From NCBI RefSeq assembly GCF_030818655.1, contig NZ_JAUTAN010000001.1, positions 2,108,001 through 2,172,000 on the forward strand: a stretch of DNA of 64,000 nucleotides, written 5' to 3'. Source of the stretch: Nocardioides zeae. GTDB lineage: Bacteria; Actinomycetota; Actinomycetes; Propionibacteriales; Nocardioidaceae. Under the pieces are notes generated by a model. It made no database searches and was not told where the DNA came from. It saw nothing but the letters and a program-made list of their open reading frames with translations. Made by a program: the position numbers and the translations under genes. This document shows positions 44,675 to 53,495 of the stretch, piece by piece (within the stretch, counting starts at the first letter, position 1; every line of letters starts with the position of its first letter).

Positions 44675-45670
44675 ATGCCCCTCCGGTCCTCTGCCCGGTC
44701 CCGCACCATCCCTGCCCGCGTCGGGACGACCGCCGCCCTCGTCGCCCTCCTCGGCAGCACCGTCGCCTGCACCTCGACCGGCGGCGGTGACGACGACGAG
44801 GTCACCACCGTCACCATCGGCACGCTGCGCGGCCAGCCGCACTTCTACGCCCCGTTCCTCTACGAGGACCACGCCACCGGCGACATCGACTACGAGGTCG
44901 TCACCCTCGACACGGCGCCCGCCCTCAACGACGCCCTGCTGAGCGGCACCGTCGACATGGCGGTCGGCTCGATCACCGCGACCATCGCGGGCGCCGCCCA
45001 GGGCCGCGAGGTCAAGGTCGTCGCGGCCGCGTCCGACGGCGGCAGCGGCTTCGTCGCCACCGAGGGCATCGACGACATCACCGACCTCGAGGGACGGCCG
45101 GTCGGCTACCTGGAGTCGAGCTCGCAGTACGTCGTGCTCCAGCTCCTCCTCGAGGAGGCCGGGATGACCACGGACGACGTCGAGCTCGTCTCGCTCTCCG
45201 CACCCGACTTCTTCAACGCGTTCAGCACCGGTCAGGTGGACGCGTTTCTCGCGCCCGAGATCGGCGTCTCCCTCGCGCTCGGTGCGGGCGGCACGGAGCT
45301 GGCCTCGCCGTACGAGACCGAGATCGGCCGCGTCAACATCGGCCTCCTGGCGAGCCAGGAGTTCATCGACGAGCACCCCGAGGCGGTGCAGGAGGTCGTC
45401 GACACCCACGCCGCGACCACCGACTACATGGTCGACAACCAGGACGAGTGGCTGCCGGAGCTGGTGGAGGAGTACGGCGGCGACGAGGCCGTCTTCGCCA
45501 CCGCGCTCGACAACTTCTGGCTGCGCTCCGACCTCTCCCCCACCTACGAGGAGCAGATCGCCAACCTCGCCGCCCAGATGGAGCGGCTCGGCATGATCGA
45601 GCAGGCCCCTGCGATCGACGACGTGGTCGACACCTCGTTCGCCTCGCGTGACGAGCCGGAGGACGCGTGA
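44675..45670 (+). CDS. ABC transporter substrate-binding lipoprotein (nitrate/sulfonate/NMT1-like)
   Basis: 331 residues. Signal peptide ending in a lipobox-like STVAC (lipidated Cys near residue 32). Body with the NMT1/SsuA-type pattern VTIGTLRGQPHFYAPFLYED, ALLSGTVDMAVGSITATIAG, GRPVGYLESSSQYVVLQLLL and TGQVDAFLAPEIG. Substrates of this class include taurine, aliphatic sulfonates, nitrate and thiamine precursors; none can be chosen here. The 172-base leader (44503-44674) has GC-rich inverted bits and a near-palindrome around 44625, but no riboswitch I recognise. GTGA overlap with the permease. Confidence 0.87.
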   Translation: MPLRSSARSRTIPARVGTTAALVALLGSTVACTSTGGGDDDEVTTVTIGTLRGQPHFYAPFLYEDHATGDIDYEVVTLDTAPALNDALLSGTVDMAVGSITATIAGAAQGREVKVVAAASDGGSGFVATEGIDDITDLEGRPVGYLESSSQYVVLQLLLEEAGMTTDDVELVSLSAPDFFNAFSTGQVDAFLAPEIGVSLALGAGGTELASPYETEIGRVNIGLLASQEFIDEHPEAVQEVVDTHAATTDYMVDNQDEWLPELVEEYGGDEAVFATALDNFWLRSDLSPTYEEQIANLAAQMERLGMIEQAPAIDDVVDTSFASRDEPEDA

Positions 45671-46488
45671 GGGCCGCGCTCTGGCGACGCCGGATCGGTC
45701 ACACCGCGCTCGGCCTCGGCTTCGTCGCCCTCCTCCTGCTGCTCTGGGACCTCGGCGTCCGCGGCGAGTGGGTGCTCCTCTTCGACATCAAGATGGGCTT
45801 CCTGCCCGCTCCGGACGTCGTCGCCCGGCTGCTGTGGGACTTCGCCTTCGGCGGCCTGTACGACGACGCCTACTCCGGCACGCTCCTGGAGCACCTCGGG
45901 GCGAGCGCGCTGCGGGTGCTCGCCGGGTTCGGGCTGGCGGCGGCCCTCGCCGTGCCCATCGGCGTGCTGATGGGGCGCTTCCCGCTCGTGAACGCGGCAC
46001 TGGACCCCGCCGTCAACCTGTTCCGGCCCGTGCCTGCCACCGCGTGGGTGCCGCTGGTGCTGCTCATCATCGGGTTCGGCAGCCAGGCCACGATCTTCCT
46101 CATCACGCTGTCGGCCTTCTTCCCGATCCTGCTCAACACGATCGCGGCGACCCGGGAGGTGCCGCCGCGGCTCGTGGAGGCGGCCCGCATGCTCGGTACG
46201 ACGCGCGTCGGCGTGCTCATGAAGGTGGTGGTGCCTGCGGCGACGCCCGGCATCGTCAGCGGGCTGCGCATCGGTCTCGGCCTCGGCTGGGTGATCCTCG
46301 TGCTGGGTGAGGCCAACGGCATCGACACCGGCCTCGGCAGCATGATCATGCTGGCCCGCGAACAGGTGCGGACCGACCGCGTGGTCGTCGGCATGATCGT
46401 CATCGGTCTCGCCGGCTTCCTCTCCGACCGGATCCTCGTGCTCGGGTTCAAGGGACTGTTCGGCCGTCGGCCGCTGGTGCGGGCATGA
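45667..46488 (+). CDS. ABC transporter permease (SsuC/TauC-type)
   Basis: 273 residues, six predicted membrane helices. The cytoplasmic coupling loop [20 protein letters not shown] and the end [20 protein letters not shown] are characteristic of taurine/sulfonate/nitrate permeases. [18 protein letters not shown] is a further family block. Coupled to the binding protein (GTGA) and to the ATPase (ATGA). Forms the membrane channel of the importer. Confidence 0.93.
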   Translation: MRAALWRRRIGHTALGLGFVALLLLLWDLGVRGEWVLLFDIKMGFLPAPDVVARLLWDFAFGGLYDDAYSGTLLEHLGASALRVLAGFGLAAALAVPIGVLMGRFPLVNAALDPAVNLFRPVPATAWVPLVLLIIGFGSQATIFLITLSAFFPILLNTIAATREVPPRLVEAARMLGTTRVGVLMKVVVPAATPGIVSGLRIGLGLGWVILVLGEANGIDTGLGSMIMLAREQVRTDRVVVGMIVIGLAGFLSDRILVLGFKGLFGRRPLVRA

Positions 46489-47306
46489 GCGGCGTGCGCG
46501 GGACGGTCGCCGCGGACCGGGCCGGCGCTCCGGTGGTCGACGAGTCCGGCCGCGTGTCGCTGCGTGGGGTCGGCAAGCGCTACGAGACCAAGCGGGGGCC
46601 GGTCGACGCCGTCGCCGACGTCGACCTCGAGGTCGCCCCCGGTGAGTTCGTCGCGATCGTCGGCGCGAGCGGCTGCGGGAAGTCGACGCTGCTCCGGATC
46701 CTCGCGGGCTTCGAGGGGCACACCTCGGGCGCCGTCGAGGTCGGCGGGTCGCCCGTGCGCGGGCCCGGGCCGGCACGGGGCGTCGTGTTCCAGGACTACG
46801 GCCTGTTCCCCTGGCTGACCGTCGCCGAGAACGTCCGCTTCGGCCTGCGCCAGCAGCGCTGGTCGCGCGCGCGGGCCAAGCGGCGCGCCGCCGAGATGAT
46901 CGAGGTCGTCGGGCTGACCCGGTTCTCCGACCGGTTCCCCGGCGAGCTGTCGGGCGGCATGCAGCAGCGGGTAGCCATCGCCCGGGTGCTGGCCGCCGAC
47001 CCGGCGCTGCTGCTCATGGACGAGCCGTTCGGGGCGCTCGACGCCCTGACCCGCACGACCATGCAGCACGAGCTGAAGCGGCTGCGTGCCGAGAGCGGCG
47101 CGACGGTGCTGTTCGTGACGCACTCGATCGAGGAGGCGGTCTACCTGGCCGACCGCGTCGTCGTCATGGCCGGCGGCGCCTCCCACGGCGAGCCCGGCCA
47201 CATCGCGGCGATCGTGCCCGTCGACCTGGGCGACGAGCGGGACGTCAACGGACCGGCGTTCAACGACCTCGAGCGTCGGATCGGCGCTCTCGTGCACGAG
47301 AGCTGA
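46485..47306 (+). CDS. ABC transporter ATP-binding protein (SsuB/TauB-type)
   Basis: 273 residues. Walker [18 protein letters not shown] near residue 62, Q-loop [18 protein letters not shown], signature [16 protein letters not shown], Walker [21 protein letters not shown] and H-loop [20 protein letters not shown]. These are typical of the nitrate/sulfonate group. The N-terminal 25 residues before [10 protein letters not shown] are an extension. Last gene of the importer; a hairpin follows at 47315-47351. Confidence 0.94.
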   Translation: MSGVRGTVAADRAGAPVVDESGRVSLRGVGKRYETKRGPVDAVADVDLEVAPGEFVAIVGASGCGKSTLLRILAGFEGHTSGAVEVGGSPVRGPGPARGVVFQDYGLFPWLTVAENVRFGLRQQRWSRARAKRRAAEMIEVVGLTRFSDRFPGELSGGMQQRVAIARVLAADPALLLMDEPFGALDALTRTTMQHELKRLRAESGATVLFVTHSIEEAVYLADRVVVMAGGASHGEPGHIAAIVPVDLGDERDVNGPAFNDLERRIGALVHES

Positions 47307-47314
47307 CCCCCGGC

Positions 47315-47351
47315 GGGTGGCCGGCGCTGCGACGTACGGCGTCGGCCACCC
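47315..47351 (+). terminator. Hairpin after the NMT1-type ABC operon
   Basis: GGGTGGCCG at 47315-47323 pairs with CGGCCACCC at 47343-47351. It is followed by a C-rich stretch ending CCCCCCTGTC rather than a T tract. Located 9 bases after the ATPase stop and 24 before the next ATG. Confidence 0.6.
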
Positions 47352-47374
47352 ACCCCCCTGTCACAGTCGGGGCC

Positions 47375-47794
47375 ATGGCCATCACCACCACCGGGTTCAG
47401 CCACGTGCGGCTCACCGTGCGGGACATCGAGGCGTCGCGACGCTTCTACGACGCCGTGTTCGGCTGGGAGGTGGCCTTCGAGCTGCCCGCCGACGCCGAC
47501 GAGGAGACGCGGGAGCAGCTGTGGTTCCTGTTCGGCGGGGTGATCTACCAGGTCCCGGGCGGCCTGTTCGGGCTGCGTCCCGTCGCGCCCGGCGACGACA
47601 CGTTCTCGGAGAACCGCGTCGGACTCGACCACGTCGCCTTCGCCGTGCCGACCCGCGCGGAGCTCGACCGCGCCATCGAGGTGCTCGACACCATCGGCGC
47701 CTCCCGCGAGGACGTCAAGGACGCCGGCGCCATGTGGATCCTCGAGTTCCGCGACCCCGACGGGATCGCCCTGGAGCTGTCGGCGCCGAAGTGA
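47375..47794 (+). CDS. VOC-family (glyoxalase/bleomycin-resistance fold) protein
   Basis: 139 residues, one VOC module pair. Opening FSHVRLTVRDIEASRRFYDA and FGWEVAFELP, then GLDHVAFAVPTRAELDRAIE and LEFRDPDGIALELSAPK. These supply His and Glu residues able to bind a metal. Such proteins are dioxygenases, isomerases or drug-binding proteins; the substrate is unknown. The start at 47375 has no strong ribosome site. Single gene, convergent with the secreted protein at 47810. Confidence 0.85.
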   Translation: MAITTTGFSHVRLTVRDIEASRRFYDAVFGWEVAFELPADADEETREQLWFLFGGVIYQVPGGLFGLRPVAPGDDTFSENRVGLDHVAFAVPTRAELDRAIEVLDTIGASREDVKDAGAMWILEFRDPDGIALELSAPK

Positions 47795-47809
47795 GCGCGC
47801 TGGCCGGGC

Positions 47810-48931
47810 TCAGCGCACGGTGAACGTGCGCGTCACCGTCGAGGGCAGCACGTTGCTGTTGCCGCGGTGGTCGATGACCGCGCGGTAGGTGCCCCGCGGG
47901 AGCTTGGGGAGCCGGAACATCCAGTCCACGGTGCGGGGGTGGGACTGCACGATGCCCGAGTACCAGACCCCGCGCGTGCCGGAGTAGAGCTTGACGGTCA
48001 TGCGGCCGGGCTGGGGAGTGCCGAACGGGCTCTCCCCGGCCGTGTAGAGGCCCTGGACTCTCAGGAGGCCCGTCACCGTGGGGCTGGGCAGTCGCCTGAA
48101 GGACGACCCGACCCAGCCCTGGCCGCGATCCACCTGCATCCGGTGGGTCAGGGTCAGGCCGTCGCCCGGCCGACCGTCGGTGTCGAGGGCGAACGTGGCC
48201 TGGTGGGAGCCCGCGGTGACGACGTGGGGGTCGTAGAAGATGCCGACCAGACCTGACTCGAAAATGTCGTTCTCGTCGCGCCCGCGCAGGACCGGCTGCA
48301 CCTTGGTGATGCTGCGTCCGGTGAGGTCGTCGGTCATCGTCACGGTGCCGCACCAGCTCGCGACGCCCTCCGGCACGACACGGACCGTGACACGGGGCAG
48401 GGTGCCCGGCCCCGCGCTCTGCTGATAGCTCCAGCGTGAGTCCGCCGTCAGCACGAGGCGCGGCGTCTCCGTGGTCTGCAGCAGTGTCTCGCCGACCTCG
48501 GGCAGCGCCAGCTCGACCTGCGAGGCCTCGACACCGGGGCTGGCCGGCTGCGCGACGTACACCGAGAACTCGCGCTGGGGGTCGGTGTAGGCGCAGGAGG
48601 GGACCGGGAAGTACCGCCCCTGGGACCATTCCGGCGGCCCGGGCAGGCGGTGCTCGGGCGCGGCGAGCGCGTCGTCGAGGCCGGCCGGGGCGACGACGAC
48701 CTGGACGGGCGCGCCCCCCTGCTCCGGTGGGACCTCACCTGAGTGCCTGATCCCGACCTGCACGCCGTCCTCGAAGCTCACCTTGTCGATGCGTCCGTAG
48801 GACGCGGTGAGATCCCCCTGCACCGGTTCCGCTGCTCCCGCGACGGGCGTGGCGAGCAGGCTGGCAGCCACGGCCAGCCCCAGGCCGCCCGCCAGGGCGT
48901 GTCGGCGCAGCGTGGACGTGCTCGTGGTCAT
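47810..48931 (-). CDS. Secreted protein of unknown function
   Basis: 373 residues. Signal peptide with Arg and a hydrophobic core (LGLAVAASLLATPVAGAAEP), cleaved after AGA near residue 34. The mature part is mostly beta strands. Two Cys (PVPSCAYTDP near residue 112 and VASWCGTVTM near 195) could form a disulfide, and the C-terminus is an immunoglobulin-like strand pattern (RTVDWMFRLPKLPRGTYRAV, TVTRTFTVR). No enzyme motif seen. Reads like an exported surface or matrix protein; no close family can be named. Confidence 0.78.
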   Translation of the reverse strand: MTTSTSTLRRHALAGGLGLAVAASLLATPVAGAAEPVQGDLTASYGRIDKVSFEDGVQVGIRHSGEVPPEQGGAPVQVVVAPAGLDDALAAPEHRLPGPPEWSQGRYFPVPSCAYTDPQREFSVYVAQPASPGVEASQVELALPEVGETLLQTTETPRLVLTADSRWSYQQSAGPGTLPRVTVRVVPEGVASWCGTVTMTDDLTGRSITKVQPVLRGRDENDIFESGLVGIFYDPHVVTAGSHQATFALDTDGRPGDGLTLTHRMQVDRGQGWVGSSFRRLPSPTVTGLLRVQGLYTAGESPFGTPQPGRMTVKLYSGTRGVWYSGIVQSHPRTVDWMFRLPKLPRGTYRAVIDHRGNSNVLPSTVTRTFTVR

Positions 48932-49098
48932 CGCGGGCCCCCGGTTCCTGCGGCCGACGGCCAGCCGCTCTCGCAGCCTAGGCCGTCCGCTCGCCCGGGT
49001 CGAGTGGTTCTCCCCAGGCCGGGGAACGTCGTACGGCGCGGCTATCGTCGCCCGAGAACCGAGCCGACCACGGCTCGCGCGAGCGGACGGGGCCCTCC

Positions 49099-49857
49099 AT
49101 GGTCGATCTGACGAAGCGCACGGAGACGGCGACCGCGTCGCTCGTCAGCCTCATGAAGAAGGCCCAGGACGACGGTGTCGACCTCGGCGAGGTCTCGGCC
49201 GCCTGCGTGCTGGTGATGGACCACTCGGGGTCGATGCGGAAGCTCTACAAGAGCGGCCACGTGCAGGATCTCGCCGAGCGGGTGCTCGCCCTGTCGCTGA
49301 CCGGTCTCGACGACGACGGCGACATCCAGGTCGTCTTCTTCGACCACAAGCCGTTCCCGGCGGAGACGGTCAACGAGGGCAACTACGCGGGGTTCGTCGA
49401 CCGGTGGGACCAGGGGCGCCACTACGGGACGACCAACTACGCCGACACCATCGCGACGGTGCTGGCCGACGTGCCGTCAGGCGGATCCCCTGCCCGGGGG
49501 CTGTCGCGGTTCTTCACGAAGTCAGGCTCCTCGGGGCCGGCCGCGATGCCGACGCTCGTCTTCTTCGTGACCGACGGCGCCCCCGACTCCGGCACGAAGC
49601 AGCGCGTGAAGCAGCTGCTCGTGGAGGCGGCTGACAAGCCGGTGTTCTGGCAGTTCATCGGCGTCAACGGCTTCAAGCCCACGTTCCTCGAGGAGCTCGA
49701 CGAGATGCCGGGCCGGGTCGTCGACAACGTCGGGCTGACGGCGTTCGACGGCGAGACGGCGACCGACGAGGCGTGGTTCGGGGAGGTGCTGCGCGAGTTC
49801 GTGACGTCGTGGCTGCCGGCCGCGCGGCGTGCCGGGATCGTGGCGCCGGGGGGCTGA
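49099..49857 (+). CDS. VWA-domain protein, TerF-like
   Basis: 252 residues, soluble. MIDAS motif VMDHSGSMRKLYKSG near residue 37 with the distal GRHYGTTNYADTIA near 114 and FFVTDGAPDSG near 156, as in the TerF/TerY vWA branch tied to tellurium and stress resistance. Opening MVDLTKRTETATASLVSLMK matches these actinobacterial proteins. No TerD or TerC gene is near, so the role is open. ATG at 49099; a cluster of stem-loops follows the stop. Confidence 0.88.
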   Translation: MVDLTKRTETATASLVSLMKKAQDDGVDLGEVSAACVLVMDHSGSMRKLYKSGHVQDLAERVLALSLTGLDDDGDIQVVFFDHKPFPAETVNEGNYAGFVDRWDQGRHYGTTNYADTIATVLADVPSGGSPARGLSRFFTKSGSSGPAAMPTLVFFVTDGAPDSGTKQRVKQLLVEAADKPVFWQFIGVNGFKPTFLEELDEMPGRVVDNVGLTAFDGETATDEAWFGEVLREFVTSWLPAARRAGIVAPGG

Positions 49858-49890
49858 GCGCCCCCGGCCCCAGCACCAGCCCCCAGCCCC

Positions 49891-49938
49891 GGACGTCATG
49901 CTTCCCGGTGGCCCCGGGCACCGCACCGCATGACGTCC
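49891..49938. terminator. Stem-loop after the TerF-like gene
   Basis: GGACGTCATGC (49891-49901) and GCATGACGTCC (49928-49938) are perfect 11-base arms around a 26-base GC-rich loop. It lies 33 bases past the stop. Could stop transcription or bind a protein as the operator-like TGACGTCA half pattern suggests; the first is more likely. Confidence 0.5.
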
Positions 49939-49971
49939 CGGGATCGAGGGAGGCGCCCGCCCGCACCGGGC

Positions 49972-50036
49972 CCGGAACTGTGCACCTGGGGCGCTCAACC
50001 GGCAGCCGGACCCACCCCAACGGCACACTTCCCGAC
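49972..50036. repeat. Structured intergenic repeat, copy 1
   Basis: An imperfect inverted repeat: left arm CCGGAACTGTGCACCTGGGG, right arm CCCCAACGGCACACTTCCCG. It matches, in order and spacing, the element at 63247-63312. Sits in the 223-base gap 49858-50080 with the stem-loop above; no gene is seen in that gap. Confidence 0.72.
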
Positions 50037-50080
50037 CCCGAAAACCTCATGTGCTCCCCGACCTAGCCGATCGACGGCGC

Positions 50081-50482
50081 ATGAGCACCCGGGGGCACCA
50101 GGCCGCGATCACCACCCTCACATGTCCGGTGTGCCGATCGGAGGTGGCACCCACGTCGGCGGCGTGCCGGTCGTGCCACCTCCCGATCCGCGACGTCGTC
50201 GACAACCAACGGGGGGCGAGGTCCCGCAGCAACCGCCGCGTCCTCACCCGCCTGTGGGGCATCCCCATCTACGGCGGCATCCTCGCCTGGTGCCTGCTGC
50301 AGCTGCCGACGGCGGCCGTGTTCGTCGTACCCGCCGTCGTCGTCGGGTTCGTCCTCCACGTGCTGCGCGGGCGGCCGTACCTCGGCGCCCTCGCCTTCCT
50401 CGTCATCGTCGTCGTGGCACCGGCCCTGTTCTGGCCGTCCATCGCGACGGAGGCCCTCGACGAGCTCACCTCGCGGCTCTGA
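50081..50482 (+). CDS. Small membrane protein with zinc-ribbon-like N-terminus
   Basis: 133 residues from the ATG at 50081; a GTG at 50051 would add ten residues. A CPVCRSEV...CRSCHLP pair (residues about 13-36) suggests a zinc ribbon. A basic stretch follows, then two or three membrane helices (IYGGILAWCLLQLPTAAVFVV and LGALAFLVIVVVAPALFW in parts). Function unknown. Its stop is 3 bases from the convergent stop of the next gene. Confidence 0.72.
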   Translation: MSTRGHQAAITTLTCPVCRSEVAPTSAACRSCHLPIRDVVDNQRGARSRSNRRVLTRLWGIPIYGGILAWCLLQLPTAAVFVVPAVVVGFVLHVLRGRPYLGALAFLVIVVVAPALFWPSIATEALDELTSRL

Positions 50483-50485
50483 GCA

Positions 50486-50860
50486 TCACATCGACAGGAA
50501 CGGCGCGAACAAGCGCACCGGGCCCCCGCTCATCCGCGCCCGGAGCTCGTCGCTCGGCCGGCCGAGGGTCTCGCCCTCGACCGACACGGCCGTGGCGAGC
50601 ACCTCCTGCATGAGCTCCGGCCCGATGTTCTCGAGGTGCTCGATGAGCGCGGACGAGTCGCGGTAGCGCTCGATCACCACGGCGCCGGTCTCGTCGTCGT
50701 CGAGGTAGATGTCGTACTGCAGCGTGCCCGAGTCCTGGGTCCGCACGATCTCCATGCAGCGCGCCGAGAGCCGCTTGAAGGTGGCCGCGCCACCCTCGAC
50801 GAACGTGAAGCGCGCGATGCCGAGGAGCTGGTCGTGGCGGTCGGTCGAGAAGTCCTGCAC
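50486..50860 (-). CDS. Antibiotic-biosynthesis-monooxygenase (ABM)-type dimeric barrel protein
   Basis: 124 residues with the ABM ferredoxin-like pattern: ARFTFVEGGAATFKRLSARC, TLQYDIYLDDDETGAVVIER and YRDSSALIEHLENIGPELMQ. Members are cofactor-free monooxygenases or small-molecule binding proteins. GTG 50860 is chosen for its strong AGGAGGA ribosome site eight bases upstream. The reaction is unknown. Divergent from the GH26-like gene; the 140-base gap has no feature I can name. Confidence 0.8.
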   Translation of the reverse strand: MQDFSTDRHDQLLGIARFTFVEGGAATFKRLSARCMEIVRTQDSGTLQYDIYLDDDETGAVVIERYRDSSALIEHLENIGPELMQEVLATAVSVEGETLGRPSDELRARMSGGPVRLFAPFLSM

Positions 50861-51000
50861 GGCGTTCCTCCTGTGGGGTGAATTCGCTCAAGCCTGCCGC
50901 AAGCCGGCCGAAAGAGAGGCAGAATCCCCTCCCGCAGCATCACTCCCCCGTGCACCTCGCCTCCCCCGCAGCCGCACGGCCCCACTGAGAGGTCGTCGCC

Positions 51001-51960
51001 GTGACCCACTCCGTCTCCCTGTCCCGCCGCACCCTGCTCGGCGCCGTCGGCCTCGCGGCCGCCGCTGTCGCCGCCGCCCCCGTCCTCGCCGCGCCCGCCT
51101 CGGCGGCGGCGACGACGGACCGCGGCTACGGCGTCTTCCTGCCCGCCTACCCCGGCAGCGTCGACGCCGTCCGCACCGCCGGTGCCGCCGTCGGTCGGAT
51201 GCCGGAGCTCGTGACCTGGTACGTCGCGTGGTCGACCAAGACGGCGTTCCCGCTCGCCCAGGTGCAGGAGGTCACCGGCCTGGGTGCCCTGCCGGAGATC
51301 ACCTGGGAGCCCTGGGACCCCGCCCGCGGGACCGCCCAGTCGACGTACTCCATGGCCTCCATCGCCGCCGGCCGCCACGACTCCTACATCCGCTCGTGGG
51401 CGCGCGCCGCCGCGGCGTGGGGTCGGCCGGTGCGGCTGCGGTTCGCCCACGAGTCGAACGGGTCGTGGTACCCCTGGGCCGTCGGCGTCAACGGCACCAC
51501 CGCGAGCCAGTACGCCGCGGCCTGGCGCCGCGTCGTGAACCTGTTCCGCTCGGCGGGCGCGCGCAACGTGCAGTTCGTGTGGTGCCCCAACATCCCCTTC
51601 GCCGGCACGCCTGCGCTCGCCTCGATCTATCCCGGGGACGCGTACGTCGACGTGGTCGGCCTCGACGGCTACAACTGGGGCACCAGCCAGGAGTGGTCAC
51701 AGTGGGGCACCTTCACCGACGTCTTCGGCGCCGGGGTGAGCGAGCTGCGGTCGTTCACCGCGAAGCCCCTCGTGCTCGGCGAGGTGGGCTGCGCCGAGGC
51801 CGGTGGTGACAAGGCCGCGTGGATCGCCGACATGTTCGCCGTGCTCGACGCCCACCCCGAGATCCGGGGCTTCACCTGGTTCAACGCGGCGAAGGAGACC
51901 GACTGGCGCGTCGAGTCGACGCAGGCCTCGCTCGACGCGTTCCGCGCCGGCGTCGCCTGA
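51001..51960 (+). CDS. Tat-exported GH26-like glycoside hydrolase
   Basis: 319 residues. Twin-arginine signal LSRRTLLGAVGLAAAAVAAA, cleaved after ASA near residue 36. Catalytic (beta/alpha)8 barrel with acid/base Glu in LRFAHESNGSWYPWA near residue 150 and nucleophile Glu in KPLVLGEVGCAEA near residue 260. VVGLDGYNWG lies between them. GH26 enzymes cut beta-mannans or mixed beta-glucans. Location is secreted or cell-surface; no binding module is attached. The polysaccharide locus at 57-61 kb is not close enough to claim a link. Confidence 0.86.
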   Translation: MTHSVSLSRRTLLGAVGLAAAAVAAAPVLAAPASAAATTDRGYGVFLPAYPGSVDAVRTAGAAVGRMPELVTWYVAWSTKTAFPLAQVQEVTGLGALPEITWEPWDPARGTAQSTYSMASIAAGRHDSYIRSWARAAAAWGRPVRLRFAHESNGSWYPWAVGVNGTTASQYAAAWRRVVNLFRSAGARNVQFVWCPNIPFAGTPALASIYPGDAYVDVVGLDGYNWGTSQEWSQWGTFTDVFGAGVSELRSFTAKPLVLGEVGCAEAGGDKAAWIADMFAVLDAHPEIRGFTWFNAAKETDWRVESTQASLDAFRAGVA

Positions 51961-51976
51961 CGCACGACCTGCTGGG

Positions 51977-52480
51977 TCAGTCCCGCCGACGCGTGAGGAA
52001 CAGACCGCCACCGCCGACGATCGCCAGACCGGCACCACCGAAGGCGAGCACCTTCCACGTCGTACCGGCGTCCTGGATGCGGGTGTGGAAGTAGGTGCGC
52101 CCCGACGCGTCGATGCCGACCAGACGGCTCCCGTCGTAGAGACCGTCGACGCGCTTGCCGTCGACCAGCTCACGCCGGTCGGAGTCGCTGAGGCCGTTGA
52201 TGCGCTCAGTGCGACCGTCGTCCCACGGCACGAAGTTGCGGGTCGTGCTGTTCCGCGTGGGCCGCTCGATCTCGCCCTCGACCGCCACGAGGCAGCCCGA
52301 GGTCTCCCCCTCGCCGCAGATCGGGGTGTTCCTCAGAGCGCGTTCCTGCAGGAACGAGGCGCCGAGGAAACCGGTCAGACCGAGGACGAGGCCCGCGACC
52401 AGCGCGGCGGCCGCGGCCCACTGGAGCGGAGAGGTGAACGTGCGTGGATCGAGCAGCTTGACGGCGTTGAACCGAGCCAT
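51977..52480 (-). CDS. Bitopic membrane protein of unknown function
   Basis: 167 residues. Helix 1 (WAAAAALVAGLVLGLTGFLG) and helix 2 near the C-terminus (VLAFGGAGLAIVGGGGLFLT) enclose a 95-residue outer domain. That domain contains a Cys pair (ICGEGETSGCLVAVEGEIER) and SGRTYFHTRIQDAG. The C-terminal TRRRD is cytoplasmic. Not related by sequence to the paralogous array that follows. Not recognised. Confidence 0.7.
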   Translation of the reverse strand: MARFNAVKLLDPRTFTSPLQWAAAAALVAGLVLGLTGFLGASFLQERALRNTPICGEGETSGCLVAVEGEIERPTRNSTTRNFVPWDDGRTERINGLSDSDRRELVDGKRVDGLYDGSRLVGIDASGRTYFHTRIQDAGTTWKVLAFGGAGLAIVGGGGLFLTRRRD

Positions 52481-52536
52481 GGGAGGGGTCCTCGGGGAGC
52501 GGGAGCAGGGAGCACCCGATCTGCCCGGCGGACCTC

Positions 52537-53016
52537 CTAGTGAAACCGTCGAGCGGCCTCGTACGCCGCGGGCGACCCGAACCGCTCCCGATCGCTGCGC
52601 TCGTGGCGGCGCTTCTGGAGGGCGGAGACGGCGACGGCGGCGGCCCACACGAGGATGATCCCGCCGACGACCAGCATGCGTGCGTCGGCACCGTCGAGCG
52701 TCGAGCCCAAGGCGAGCCCGACGGAGAAAGGGACAGTTCCGTGGACGAAGTGCTCGGTCCAGGTCCACGGCCGCTCGCCGCGTCGGTAGCCGAGTGCTGC
52801 GCGGAGCACCCGGGTCTGCTGGCGGGTCTCGCCCATGCGTCGGTAGGCGATGCCGAAGAGGACGATGGCGAGTCCTGCGGCCACCGACACCACGACCGGC
52901 CGATGCGGCACAGGCTCGAAGATGAGGGTCAGCCATGCCGTTGCGCCGGCGACGTAGCCGGCGACGCGCGGCACCGCCGCGCGCCGCGGGATCGGTACCC
53001 CGTGCTCGGTCTTCAC
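52537..53016 (-). CDS. Small membrane protein, array member 1
   Basis: 159 residues, last in a run of six related genes. N-terminal motif EHGVPIPRR, then about four membrane helices. The signature ALGYRRGERPWTWTEHFVHG sits between helices 2 and 3, and SALQKRRHERSDRERFG is the cytosolic tail. Belongs to the PW(S/T)W-x2-H subtype shared with the genes at 53492 and 54184. ATGA overlap with the gene before it. Function unknown; the charged loop and tail could face the cytoplasm. Confidence 0.78.
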   Translation of the reverse strand: MKTEHGVPIPRRAAVPRVAGYVAGATAWLTLIFEPVPHRPVVVSVAAGLAIVLFGIAYRRMGETRQQTRVLRAALGYRRGERPWTWTEHFVHGTVPFSVGLALGSTLDGADARMLVVGGIILVWAAAVAVSALQKRRHERSDRERFGSPAAYEAARRFH

Positions 53017-53495
53017 TCCGCCTCCCCCGCCGTGCTGCCTCCCGCGCGCTGACGCTGCTCCCGGCGGCGACGGAGGTACGCCGACCGGGCGTACATGGTG
53101 AAGGTGACGCTGGACCCCACGATGACGAGGACGTTCCCCCAGTGACCCTCACCGAACACGAGCAGGAGCGCGGCGACGATGATGACCCCTGCCGCGATGC
53201 CGAGCTGCCACCAGTGCAACCGCCACGACGCGACGATCTCGCCGCGCGCGTGGCCCCGCCGTTCGAACTCGACCGCCGAGGTACGGCGCAGCTCGGCCCC
53301 CGGCCGCATGGTCACCACGAGCAGCACGACACCGAGCAGGAGCAGGGCCACCGTGGCCGGTGCGCCGACAGCGACCGGGACGCGTCCGCTCGTGGTCACA
53401 CCGCCGAGGAGGCCGCCCGTGGCGATGAGGACGACGGCCGCGATGCCCACGGCGTGCACCCGCCGCGGGATTTCGACGCCCAGGTCCGTCTTCAT
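53013..53495 (-). CDS. Small membrane protein, array member 2
   Basis: 160 residues. Opens MKTDLGVEIPRR, like member 1, and shows HARGEIVASWRLHWWQLGIA in place of the PWSW motif (the ASWR-x-H subtype, shared with members 5 and partly 6). Four membrane helices and a very basic tail AYLRRRREQRQRAGG. It lacks the QKWRRE tail of the others. ATGA overlaps on both sides. Unknown function. Confidence 0.78.
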   Translation of the reverse strand: MKTDLGVEIPRRVHAVGIAAVVLIATGGLLGGVTTSGRVPVAVGAPATVALLLLGVVLLVVTMRPGAELRRTSAVEFERRGHARGEIVASWRLHWWQLGIAAGVIIVAALLLVFGEGHWGNVLVIVGSSVTFTMYARSAYLRRRREQRQRAGGSTAGEAE